From Spongiibacter taiwanensis (GTDB lineage Bacteria > Pseudomonadota > Gammaproteobacteria > Pseudomonadales > Spongiibacteraceae), in contig NZ_CP098455.1 in the NCBI RefSeq assembly GCF_023702635.1, positions 2,542,001-2,606,000 of the forward strand: a stretch of 64,000 bases of DNA, given 5' to 3'. Below are positions 8,621 through 16,800 of this stretch, piece after piece. The notes under the pieces were generated by a model. It did not search any database. It saw only the letters and a list, made by a program, of their open reading frames with translations, and was not told the DNA's origin. Made by a program: the position numbers and the translations under genes. The first letter of the stretch is position 1. Each line of letters begins with the position of its first letter.

Positions 8621-9016
8621 ATGTTGACGACAGTCGCAAGATTTTCATTTCCCTATGAAGCCCAGATCGCCCGGGCGCGTCTGGATGCGGAGGGCATTCC
8701 CGCGTTTGTGGCCGATGAACAGACCATCAATATGCAGTGGCTGTTTTCCAATGCGCTGGGCGGGGTTCGGCTTCAGGTGCCCTCGGCTTATGAAGCCCGG
8801 GCCCGCGAGGTTCTCGCGGAGGACTTGTCGGCGGAGGTGGATGCGGAGCAGGGAACAGCGCCGGCACGTTGTGCCCGCTGTGGCAGTGAGAATGTGGCGC
8901 CGTTTCAGCGGGGGCGACGCTGGGCTTTTTTAGTATTTCTGGGGTTGGATTTTCCGCTGTTTCCGGTGAAGAACACGCGCAAGTGCAGCGACTGTGGTCA
9001 CCTGGAGTCGCCCTAG
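8621..9016 (+). CDS. DUF2007 domain protein with C-terminal zinc ribbon
   Basis: The 131-residue product begins with a DUF2007 (putative signal-transducing) domain: FPYEAQIARARLDAEGIPAF through GGVRLQVPSAYEARAREVL. A C-terminal CxxC...CxxC zinc ribbon follows (CARCGSE and CSDCGH). The ATG at 8621 is preferred over the GTG at 8600 because the conserved domain begins directly after it and GAGG precedes it by five bases. The gene is convergent with the methyltransferase gene, with only three bases between the stop codons. Function is unknown for the family. Confidence 0.8.
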   Translation: MLTTVARFSFPYEAQIARARLDAEGIPAFVADEQTINMQWLFSNALGGVRLQVPSAYEARAREVLAEDLSAEVDAEQGTAPARCARCGSENVAPFQRGRRWAFLVFLGLDFPLFPVKNTRKCSDCGHLESP

Positions 9017-9019
9017 CGG

Positions 9020-10300
9020 TTAAGGGCTTTTTGTTGCGCTGATAAGCAAATTTCGGGGGCTGAGACCGGGTGGGCAAAAGGCCTCTACCGCGCATTGATA
9101 ACCCCTCTCCTGCAAATACAAGGCGCTATCGAACACGCAGCGCAATTCCAGTAGTCGTCTAAACAGCATTCTGGCCAGCTCCAGGCGTTCGGCCCGGGCC
9201 AGTAACGATTGCCCGAGCGCCCGGTAGTCTTCCTGGGCGCGCCGCAGACGGGGGGTGATGTCTTTGCGCTGCGCGTAGGTGTCAAACAGCCCTGCCAGAT
9301 CGTCACCTTCCTGCACTTTTGAGCGGCCTGGGTGTTTGAGGCTGGGAAGGGGCATGGCGGGATCAAGGCCGTTGTCTTGTAATAAGACTCTGAACGCCAG
9401 CTGGCCGGCTTGCAGTTCACGTCGTTGATGGATTTCGCCCGCCCGGGCAGTGCAGCTTTGGCGCACGGCGCTGCGCAGGTCGTGGTTTTCTAGTTGAAGA
9501 TTGCTGTCACGCAAGGGGCAGGATAAAGCGCGGTAACCGGCGTTGAAGCGGTGATAACAACAAGGCGCAAGGACAATGTGGGGGCATTGCTGCTCGCTGG
9601 TGCTGGTCAGCAGCCGTTGGTGGAGGCCGCCGCAGGCATGTAATGCCAGGATGGTGGTGGGCGGCGGTGTCAGGTATTGCCGGACCGCGTCGCTGAGAAC
9701 ATCGCACTGGGCGACGGTGATGCCAGTGCCCTCATAGTGCCGGTTTGCTGCGGCGACTAAGTCGGGGTCGATTTCGAGCCCGAGCACGGGCTGGCCGGTG
9801 AGCGAGTGCGCGGCGCGCCCCAAATGGGCCTTGCCACTGCACCACTCTATAATGGTGTTAGACTTCTGCTCCGTGTTTTTTTCGAGGTACCTTGCGCGAC
9901 CAAGGAAATGCCGAATCTGTTGCCATTTTCTGCCGGGAATACCGCTGGGCGGCTCTTCTGAGGGCAGCGGGGCATCCCGCCATTGAAAGGGCTGAATGAT
10001 GTCCTGGATCTGCTGGGCATCTGCGAAGCAATCGGCCGCGGTGGCGAGCAGCGCGCTGTCATCGGCTTGCAGTTGCTGTACCACCTGATCTGACAGGGAC
10101 AGGAGCCGATGGGTAAGTTCTGGGTGATCCGGCAACCAGTCCGGGCAGTGAATGCCGTAGCTATGGCTGCGCCACAGCGCCTGATGCCGCAGCAGCAACG
10201 TGTCGATCTGATGAGCTTGGGCGGGGGTGATTGAGGGCATTGGCTCGATGGCAAGGCGCTGACGATGCGGCATTGTAGCGCGGGCGCCTGACGGGCTCAC
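9020..10300 (-). CDS. SAM-dependent methyltransferase (Methyltransf_32 / METTL25-like)
   Basis: A Rossmann-type methyltransferase core lies in the middle of the 426-residue product: EWCSGKAHLGRAAH (SAM-binding motif I), VLGLEIDPDLV (motif II acidic residue), then TTILALHACGGLHQRLL and HIVLAPCCYHRF. The HACGG and CCYHR motifs are typical of the Methyltransf_32/METTL25 group. N- and C-terminal helical extensions surround it. The GTG start at 10300 overlaps the stop of the upstream histidine-kinase gene by four bases (GTGA), so the two are probably co-transcribed; an ATG at 10273 is an alternative. The substrate is unknown. Confidence 0.8.
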   Translation of the reverse strand: MSPSGARATMPHRQRLAIEPMPSITPAQAHQIDTLLLRHQALWRSHSYGIHCPDWLPDHPELTHRLLSLSDQVVQQLQADDSALLATAADCFADAQQIQDIIQPFQWRDAPLPSEEPPSGIPGRKWQQIRHFLGRARYLEKNTEQKSNTIIEWCSGKAHLGRAAHSLTGQPVLGLEIDPDLVAAANRHYEGTGITVAQCDVLSDAVRQYLTPPPTTILALHACGGLHQRLLTSTSEQQCPHIVLAPCCYHRFNAGYRALSCPLRDSNLQLENHDLRSAVRQSCTARAGEIHQRRELQAGQLAFRVLLQDNGLDPAMPLPSLKHPGRSKVQEGDDLAGLFDTYAQRKDITPRLRRAQEDYRALGQSLLARAERLELARMLFRRLLELRCVFDSALYLQERGYQCAVEAFCPPGLSPRNLLISATKSP

Positions 10301-13300
10301 CCGGTTTTGCTGTCGCTCTCGGCGTTGCCGCTGGCCACTTCCTTGCGTAACACCTCGAGCAGTTCATGGCAGCAATCGCTCAGATAGTCCTGCAGGTCGG
10401 CGGCGGCATCGAGTTTGTTTTTTCCGGCCATTTGTTCGATATCGGCAGCGGCCTCGAAGAGTTTGGGGCAGTGCAACTGCCCCGCGCTGCCCTTGATAGA
10501 GTGGGCAAAAAACTGAACCTGTTCCCGGTCGCCATCGGCAAAGGCCTGCATCAGTTTATCCTCCAGGTCTGGCAGCCGCTGGAGCAGCAGGTCTACCAGT
10601 TTGCGCAGGGTGGCTTCCTGGCCGAGCACATTCTCCAGGGCCACATCGCGTTTCCACACGGTGTTAATGCCATCCTCGGCGGCCGGGCGTTGGCTGGGCT
10701 CCTGCTCTTCGGTCTCATGGGTCAGCCATTGCTGCAGACGGCTGCGCAATTCCTTGGGGTCGACGGGCTTGCTGATGTAATCGGTCATACCCGCCTGAAC
10801 GCATTTCTCGGGGTCACTCTGCATGGCATTGGCGGTAACCGCGATGATGGGAATATCCCGATAACGCTCGCCGGCCAAGCCGTGTCGAATGGCCGCACTG
10901 GCCCGGTAACCGTCCATCACTGGCATTTGGCAATCCATCAGAATTAGCGAGTAAGGTTGCTCGTTAGATGCCTTCTCCAGAGCCCGAATTGCCTGGCGGC
11001 CATCGCTGACAATATCTACGGCCAGCCCCATGTCCTGCAGTAAGCAGGTCATGACTTCCTGGTTGACGGCGTTGTCTTCGGCAACCAGCACCCGGGCGTG
11101 ACTTGGCCAGACGGTGACGTCGGTGGGCTGCTCCAGCGCGCGCAGCTCCTGGCTGGGCAATGAGCAGCGCTGGTTGGGATCGTTGGCAAATTCTTCGGCC
11201 AGTGCGAGCAGTGTGCTCCAGTTGTCACCGGTCAGCGGGCGCGACATCACCAGGTCAAAGCCGGTATTCATGCACGACGCCCGCGCATTACTGCGGATAT
11301 CGGTCAGGGCAACAATGGGTATATTGCGCAGGGCACCGGTGTGGCGAATATCGGCGATGTTGCGCTGCTGATTTTCGCCGACAAAATCCATGATCAACAG
11401 GTGGCAGGCGGGCGCGGATTTGTCTCGTTGTAATTCGCGCAGGCGAAACTCCAGTTCGCGCAGCTCCATTGCCTGAAAATCGACACCCCAATCGTGCAGC
11501 TGGTGTTTGGCGGCGATGTGCTGGGCCTGGCCGCGACAGGCCATCACCACGCTCAGGGGTGGCCCGGCCAGGGTGGGCATCAGAGGCTGGGCTTTCTCCG
11601 ATTTTTGCAGGCGCAGGTGGAAGCTGAAACAGCTGCCCTTGCCGACCACGCTATTGGCGCGAATATCGCCGCCCATCACCCGGCACAGGTTTTTGCAGAT
11701 GGCCAGGCCGAGGCCCGTGCCGCCGTAACGACGGGTGGTGCTGGCGTCCACCTGGGTAAAGGGCTGGAAGAGTTGGCTGATTTTATCGGCGGGGACGCCG
11801 GGGCCGGAGTCGGTAACCGAGCAGGTAAAAATATGGTGTTTGCTGTCGTCTACCAGGCTTCCCTGAATAAGAATTTCGCCTTCGTGGGTGAATTTGATGG
11901 CATTGGTCAGCAGGTTGCTCACCACTTGTAGTACCCGATTGACGTCGCCGTGTACCAGGTCGACATCGATGGCGTGAAAGTCGGTGACCAGGTCCAGGCC
12001 CTTGTCCTGGGCCATGATCGCCATTGCCTCACAGCGCTCATCCAGTGCCCGGCGCAAGTCAAAGTCGCGTTGCTCCAGCTCCAGCTTGCCAGCATCCACC
12101 CGGGAGAAATCCAAAATGTCGTTGATCAGGCTGAGCAGGCTGTTGGCACTCGATTTGGCGATTTTGAGTTGGTGGGCATGCTCCTGGCGCAGGGGGGCTT
12201 TTTCCAGCATGCCGAGCATCCCCAGCAGGCCGTTCATGGGGGTACGGATTTCATGACTCATGGTCGCCAGGAAGTCGCCTTTGGCGCGGGTGGCCGCCTC
12301 GGCCTGTTCCTTGGCCCAGAGCAGCTCACGGTCGCTGCGTTTGCGGGCGTCGATGTCTTGGAGTGAGCCATAAACCCGTCGGCAAGTGCCGTCAACGAAC
12401 TCTGCCCGGCCGGTGACTTTCACCCAGAGATCACGTCCCTGAGCGGTCCGGATTAACGCCTCGGCATGAAAGGGGGTGCCGTTTTCGATGGAGCGCTCCA
12501 ACATTGCCTGAATTTTTTGCCGGTCCTCCAGGTGCTGAAAATGGCTAAAGCCCACCTCGAGGGAAGGCATTACCGATGGCGCTTCGTCAAAGATTTTTCT
12601 GGCCATGCTCGACCAATACAGGGTGTCGGTGGCCGGGGTATATTCCCAGGCACCGATACGGGCCTGCTCGCTCATGGCCTCCAGCATGTTTTGCTGATCG
12701 AGCAGGGCCTTTTCTGCTGCTTTGCGGGCGCTGATGTCCTCTATCATCGAGCAGGAGTACAAGCTGCCCTGGTTGTCTTGAACGAGTACGCCGCTGACCA
12801 CAATGGGTAGGTGCTTGCCGCCCTTACGCAGCAGCTCATACTCGATTGGGCCGAAATGCCCGGCATCTTTTATCATCCGGTTGATGGTGGCAATTTCGGC
12901 AACGCGGTCGCGGGGAATGAGGTCATCGGTGGTGAGACTGGCCAGCTCCTCGGTGCTGTAGCCGGTCATGGCCTCCGCCGACTTGTTCCAGCGGTAGGGC
13001 TTGCCCGTCTCCAGTTTGGTCAATACGATGCCGATGGGCGCGTTTTCAAACAAGCCTTTGTGCAGCAGGTCTTCTTCCCGTTGCCGGCGGGTCAGCCTGG
13101 CGACCATCACTACCGGAACCACAATTAGCAGGCTGGCGGCGAGCAGGGTGAGGCGGATGGCCCATACCGCAGCGGGGTCGTAGTGCCATCCGCCATTGGG
13201 TACGGCGGCCAGTTTCCAGGTTTCATGGCTCAGCCGGACCTGGTCGATGACGGCCGCGCGCTCGCTATCGAAAAGCGCAGCATCACCGTAAAAGACCACG

Positions 13301-13992
13301 CTGTCGCCTTCGTCGGTGATGCGTTGTATTGCGACTTGCAGGTCGGATTGCCGGGGCTGCAGGCCGCTGGCGCTAAATAGTTTGTCGATATCCAGCACCG
13401 CAGACAGTGTTCCCCAAAGAGTGCTGCCGTTGTCATCGCTAATATAGACCGGAATGCGGGCGATCATGCCGGTGCCGCCTTGCACCAACTTAAGCGGGGG
13501 AGAAATGGAAATTCTGCCGGATTGGTGGGCGCGCATGACATCAACGAGCTGCTCTGGCTTGTCGCGAAAATTCAGCCCGAGGGCGCGCTCGTTACCCTTT
13601 ACCGGATAAATGTAGCGCAGGATCAAATCTCGAGAGCCGCCGATGCTGCGCAGTTGGTTCTCGCTGGTAAACAGGGGAGCGGCCAGCTTGGCGAAGGCTT
13701 CCTGGTCCAGGTTGGGGTCGTGCTGGATGGCGCCAATCATGCCCCACAGCAGATGCACGTTACTTTGGATGTTGCCCGCGAGTTGGGCTCGCAGCACACT
13801 GACTTCGTTGGCGACACTGAGCCGAAGTTGTTTGACGTGGTCCTGGCGCACGAGGTGATCGATAAAAATACTGCCGGCAATCACCGCAAACAGAATTAAT
13901 CCTAGAACCACTCTCTCTGCCCGGTTGATATTGGCCAGCCGTTGACAGGCCTCACCGTGCAAATTGTGGTGGATTCTGCTCGCTTTGCTCAT
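10297..13992 (-). CDS. Hybrid sensor histidine kinase with CHASE-like, PAS, two receiver and Hpt domains
   Basis: The 1231-residue membrane kinase has a transmembrane helix near residues 25-46, a periplasmic CHASE-like sensor (YIYPVKGNERALGLNFRD), a second transmembrane helix near 285-305, and two PAS/PAC modules. HisKA follows with the phospho-acceptor His in FLATMSHEIRTPMNG, then an HATPase domain (DSGPGVP, GGTGLGLAICKNL). The first receiver is degenerate: its expected Asp region reads LLIMDFVGENQQ without the usual context. The second receiver is canonical (LILMDCQMPVMDG). A C-terminal Hpt domain carries FFAHSIKGSAGQL. This is a BarA-like phosphorelay layout. No response regulator is adjacent; a methyltransferase follows with a four-base overlap. 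Confidence 0.9.
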   Translation of the reverse strand: MSKASRIHHNLHGEACQRLANINRAERVVLGLILFAVIAGSIFIDHLVRQDHVKQLRLSVANEVSVLRAQLAGNIQSNVHLLWGMIGAIQHDPNLDQEAFAKLAAPLFTSENQLRSIGGSRDLILRYIYPVKGNERALGLNFRDKPEQLVDVMRAHQSGRISISPPLKLVQGGTGMIARIPVYISDDNGSTLWGTLSAVLDIDKLFSASGLQPRQSDLQVAIQRITDEGDSVVFYGDAALFDSERAAVIDQVRLSHETWKLAAVPNGGWHYDPAAVWAIRLTLLAASLLIVVPVVMVARLTRRQREEDLLHKGLFENAPIGIVLTKLETGKPYRWNKSAEAMTGYSTEELASLTTDDLIPRDRVAEIATINRMIKDAGHFGPIEYELLRKGGKHLPIVVSGVLVQDNQGSLYSCSMIEDISARKAAEKALLDQQNMLEAMSEQARIGAWEYTPATDTLYWSSMARKIFDEAPSVMPSLEVGFSHFQHLEDRQKIQAMLERSIENGTPFHAEALIRTAQGRDLWVKVTGRAEFVDGTCRRVYGSLQDIDARKRSDRELLWAKEQAEAATRAKGDFLATMSHEIRTPMNGLLGMLGMLEKAPLRQEHAHQLKIAKSSANSLLSLINDILDFSRVDAGKLELEQRDFDLRRALDERCEAMAIMAQDKGLDLVTDFHAIDVDLVHGDVNRVLQVVSNLLTNAIKFTHEGEILIQGSLVDDSKHHIFTCSVTDSGPGVPADKISQLFQPFTQVDASTTRRYGGTGLGLAICKNLCRVMGGDIRANSVVGKGSCFSFHLRLQKSEKAQPLMPTLAGPPLSVVMACRGQAQHIAAKHQLHDWGVDFQAMELRELEFRLRELQRDKSAPACHLLIMDFVGENQQRNIADIRHTGALRNIPIVALTDIRSNARASCMNTGFDLVMSRPLTGDNWSTLLALAEEFANDPNQRCSLPSQELRALEQPTDVTVWPSHARVLVAEDNAVNQEVMTCLLQDMGLAVDIVSDGRQAIRALEKASNEQPYSLILMDCQMPVMDGYRASAAIRHGLAGERYRDIPIIAVTANAMQSDPEKCVQAGMTDYISKPVDPKELRSRLQQWLTHETEEQEPSQRPAAEDGINTVWKRDVALENVLGQEATLRKLVDLLLQRLPDLEDKLMQAFADGDREQVQFFAHSIKGSAGQLHCPKLFEAAADIEQMAGKNKLDAAADLQDYLSDCCHELLEVLRKEVASGNAESDSKTG

Positions 13993-14315
13993 GGCGTCGG
14001 CAACGGCCTTGGGGTGATCATTCGGGTTCCTCTAGAAAATTGGGGTTGGCGGCGCAAACCGGTGAAACTCAAGAAGTGGGTGCCACAACGGGGCCGCCCA
14101 CTTAAGGGGAGCCGCTCCGTCAGACTAAATTTTGGCCCTTATTGAAACTATCAGTAATAGTCCCTAATCGATCCTGCGTCGTTTGGCGTAGATCGGCATT
14201 GCCCGTGCAATGAGAGTTGTGAGGTAGCAAGCAGGCCTTGTCGCCGGGGTGGGGTTTTATGGGGGCGGTGAATGGAGTGGCCGTGCCTTCACCCGTTCTC
14301 CCTCACGTGGCGCGC
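13993..14315. other. Intergenic stretch upstream of the histidine kinase
   Basis: No coding region is supported. It must hold the promoter of the kinase gene and the 3' end of the SDR transcript. I see no clear operator or terminator in it. Confidence 0.4.
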
Positions 14316-15041
14316 TCACCAGGGAATGGTTTTGCCCTGCCAGTCTACAAAGCGGGCCGCGCCGGGGGGCTGGGATTCGGTCTCGGTCATGGCGCGGAGT
14401 AATTGCTGCGCGACAAAGTCGGGGCTGAACAATTTCTCCGGAGGCACCGAGGCCTGGAAGGGGGCAGAGAGTGCGCTGTCGGTGGTGCCGGGGTGAAAGG
14501 CCAGCAGTCGGGCATTCTTTGCCCGCCGACCATATTCGATGGCTGCCGTTTGCAACCCCATATTGAGCGCGGCTTTGGACATCCGGTAGCTGTACCAGCC
14601 GCCCAGGCCATTGTCGCCGATGCTGCCGATTCGGGCGCTGAGCGCCGCGATCACACAGGGCTGTTTCCCTTTGGCGGCGGGCAGCAAAGCTTGCAACCAC
14701 TGCAGGGGCACCACGGCATTACTGGTGAACAGCGCTTGCATGGCTTCGCTGGTGAGCTCCTCCAGGCGCTTCTCTGGCCAGATAGGGTTGTCGTGCAGGC
14801 GACCGTTGCAGATCACCACCCGGCTCAGTGCCGCCTGATTCAGACTTGCAGCGCAGCGGGCAATCGCTTCGCTGCTGTAATCGCATTGCAGGTGCCGATG
14901 GGGGCCGTCGAACTGTATGGCCAGCGTTGGCTGGCGGCTGACAGTGATCAGCGGGTGTGAGGTTGCAGCCAGCGCGGCGGCCACGGCCGAGCCGATCGCG
15001 CCGCTGGCGCCGATAACCAGATTTGTTGGCGGGTGAGGCAT
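14316..15041 (-). CDS. Short-chain dehydrogenase/reductase (SDR)
   Basis: The 241-residue product is a classical-length SDR. The N-terminal cofactor motif reads LVIGASGAIGSAV (a GxxGxIG variant), the ICNGR stretch sits at the NNAG position, and the catalytic Tyr-xxx-Lys is in YSYRMSKAALN. The C-terminal part (LLAFHPGTTDSALSAPF) matches C-factor/CsgA-like SDRs. AGGAGA lies seven bases before the ATG. It is divergent from yaiI across about 150 bases. The substrate cannot be told from sequence. Confidence 0.88.
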   Translation of the reverse strand: MPHPPTNLVIGASGAIGSAVAAALAATSHPLITVSRQPTLAIQFDGPHRHLQCDYSSEAIARCAASLNQAALSRVVICNGRLHDNPIWPEKRLEELTSEAMQALFTSNAVVPLQWLQALLPAAKGKQPCVIAALSARIGSIGDNGLGGWYSYRMSKAALNMGLQTAAIEYGRRAKNARLLAFHPGTTDSALSAPFQASVPPEKLFSPDFVAQQLLRAMTETESQPPGAARFVDWQGKTIPW

Positions 15042-15194
15042 CGCTTGTCTCCTGTTGAAACCGCGGTCATGGAGTCGGCAAAGGGGAAGCCATGCCTAAA
15101 AGGCGTTACACTTTGCCGCCTCGGCGGTGTACGTCGCCAACACCAGAAACGATGACTGTTGCGCTGGCGCGGCAGTGTTATGGAGAGTGAGTTG

Positions 15195-15647
15195 ATGCAG
15201 ATTTGGGTGGACGCCGATGCCTGTCCGGTGGTGGTAAGGGAGATTCTGTTCAAGGCGGCCCAGCGTACCGGGGTATCGCTCACCTTCGTGGCCAACCAGA
15301 TGGTTCGTGTACCGCCGGTGGCCAATATTCGCAGCCTGCAGGTCAGCTCGGGCTTTGATGTGGCCGACAACGAAATTGTCAGGCGCACCGAAAAGGGCGA
15401 CCTGGTCATTACCAGTGATATCCCCCTGGCCGCCGAGGTGATTGCCAAGGGCGCTCTGGCCCTGAACCCCCGGGGCGAGCTCTACACCGCCGACACCGTG
15501 CGCAGTAAACTGAATATCCGCGACTTTATGGACACCATGCGCAGCAGCGGTGTTCACACTGGCGGCAGCGCCGCCTACGGCCAGCGCGAGAAGCAGGCTT
15601 TTGCCAATCAGCTGGATCGTTATTTGGCGCGGTTGCCGAAGGGGTGA
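15195..15647 (+). CDS. yaiI: YaiI/YqxD family protein (DUF188)
   Basis: The 150-residue product begins [18 protein letters not shown], the hallmark of the YaiI/YqxD (UPF0178) family, a PIN-like fold of uncertain role. [15 protein letters not shown] and the C-terminal [19 protein letters not shown] are also family signatures. The ATG at 15195 is preferred over upstream in-frame starts at 15159 and 15180 because family homology starts there and GGAG precedes it by nine bases. Heptamer repeats begin 16 bases after the stop. Confidence 0.9.
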   Translation: MQIWVDADACPVVVREILFKAAQRTGVSLTFVANQMVRVPPVANIRSLQVSSGFDVADNEIVRRTEKGDLVITSDIPLAAEVIAKGALALNPRGELYTADTVRSKLNIRDFMDTMRSSGVHTGGSAAYGQREKQAFANQLDRYLARLPKG

Positions 15648-15662
15648 GGGTTTTTGGGTCGG

Positions 15663-15767
15663 ACGCTAGACGCTAGACGCTAGACGCTAGACGCTAGACG
15701 CTAGACGCAGAACGCAGAACGCAGAACGCAGAACGCAGAACGCAGAACGCAGAACGCAGAACGCAGA
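15663..15767 (+). repeat. Heptamer tandem array (6 x ACGCTAG then 9 x ACGCAGA)
   Basis: Six perfect copies of ACGCTAG (15663-15704) are followed without a break by nine perfect copies of ACGCAGA (15705-15767). The array lies between yaiI and the START-domain gene. Both units recur in two other intergenic arrays in this window. The period of seven would shift reading frame with each copy, so it is unlikely to be coding. Confidence 0.95.
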
Positions 15768-15800
15768 ACAGCGATGTATATGTGGCTCGGCACGGTTCCA

Positions 15801-15995
15801 TTTTGTCGTTCCCTGACCGTCAGGGAAGGGGCCACTGTCGGTGGTACCAGCGTTCGGGGAGCACTGCGCTATTGGTACCGGTACGGCATCGAGTGCGGTG
15901 CTTTTGTTTGTGGGCTCTTCGCTGCGCTCAGAGACCAACTGGGGACCTCTTGTATCGACTTTGTCGTTCCCTGACCGTTAGGGAAGGGTCCACTG
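15801..15995. repeat. Pair of repeated palindromic elements
   Basis: A segment of about 36 bases around TTCCCTGACCGTCAGGGAA (15809-15827) is repeated at 15967-15985 with one change in the palindrome, including the flanks TTTGTCG and GGG.CCACTG. The copies are 158 bases apart in the same orientation. The segment between them has no supported gene. They may be REP-like elements or protein-binding sites. Confidence 0.75.
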
Positions 15996-16047
15996 GCTGA
16001 GGGCAATAATGCCAGCGAGCAGGTGCAATCCAATCAGTGTTAATTGA

Positions 16048-16800
16048 TCACTGATCAGGGGCTTTTTTCGAAGCATCTAACAGCGCTTTCATGGTTTCAA
16101 TATTCTTGCTGGGCTGGGTCACTGATAAATGATTGAGTAGCCAGGCGGGGATGGGGCCGTCCGGGTCCATAAACATGGTGGCGGTGACCTGGCTGCCGCC
16201 AGATTCAGTGGCCTGGATGCGCCATTCGTACCAGGCGTTTTTCAGGCGCTTGGCATCACCTGTGGACACGGTCTTGGGGGCCTCGGCATCTAATGTCACC
16301 GCATCGCCGCGGATCACAATCTGCTCGGCGCTGCGCTGGATGCGGGTTTGCATGACCATGTCCCGGTCCTTCACTGGCCAGGGCATATCGTAGTAGAGAT
16401 AGAGCGTTCCCAGCAGGTCCTGTTGTGGCCCTTGCTGGGCAGGCGGCACTACCCAGCGGGCGACCTTGCACAGCTCGTCCCAGCTTTGGCGGCGAGCGGG
16501 GTTGCTGAGCAGGTCGGCGACGGCGGCCATGTCGGCATCAAAATGGCTTTCGATCTTGATGGCGTCGATGTTGGTGTCGGCCACATCCCGACGATAAACC
16601 CGCACGTTGTCGTCTTCGTGGCGCAGCTCCCAGTCAGCGCTGTAGGCGGGTGTTGCTGTAATGATTGAAGCGAGCGCGAGGGAAAATACACCGACGGAAA
16701 AGGCCCGTCTGATCCGCGTAGTCAGTGGTGAAAAACCGCCGCCCAAGCGTAGGTATAACAGCGGAAGTGATTTCCGACTGGGTTTCACTACGCGCTTCAT
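16048..16800 (-). CDS. Exported START-domain (lipid-binding) protein
   Basis: The 250-residue product has a long N-terminal signal region (hydrophobic core SVGVFSLALASIITATPAYSA). A START domain follows: WELRHEDDNVRVYRRDV, HFDADMAAVADLLSNPARRQSWDELC, LYYDMPWPVKDRDMVM and a C-terminal amphipathic helix. START proteins bind lipids or sterol-like molecules in a helix-grip pocket. The ATG overlaps the stop of the upstream TonB receptor by four bases, so the two are coupled; the pair could import and bind the same hydrophobic ligand, which is inference. An internal start closer to the signal peptide is possible. Confidence 0.85.
   Translation of the reverse strand: MKRVVKPSRKSLPLLYLRLGGGFSPLTTRIRRAFSVGVFSLALASIITATPAYSADWELRHEDDNVRVYRRDVADTNIDAIKIESHFDADMAAVADLLSNPARRQSWDELCKVARWVVPPAQQGPQQDLLGTLYLYYDMPWPVKDRDMVMQTRIQRSAEQIVIRGDAVTLDAEAPKTVSTGDAKRLKNAWYEWRIQATESGGSQVTATMFMDPDGPIPAWLLNHLSVTQPSKNIETMKALLDASKKAPDQ

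Noticed and set aside
15663-15767. CRISPR array
   Set aside because: The units are contiguous seven-base repeats with no spacers.
15687-15938. Minus-strand reading frame through the heptamer array
   Set aside because: Its C-terminal part is only the repeat translated (FCVLRSA repeats); no ribosome binding site or homology.
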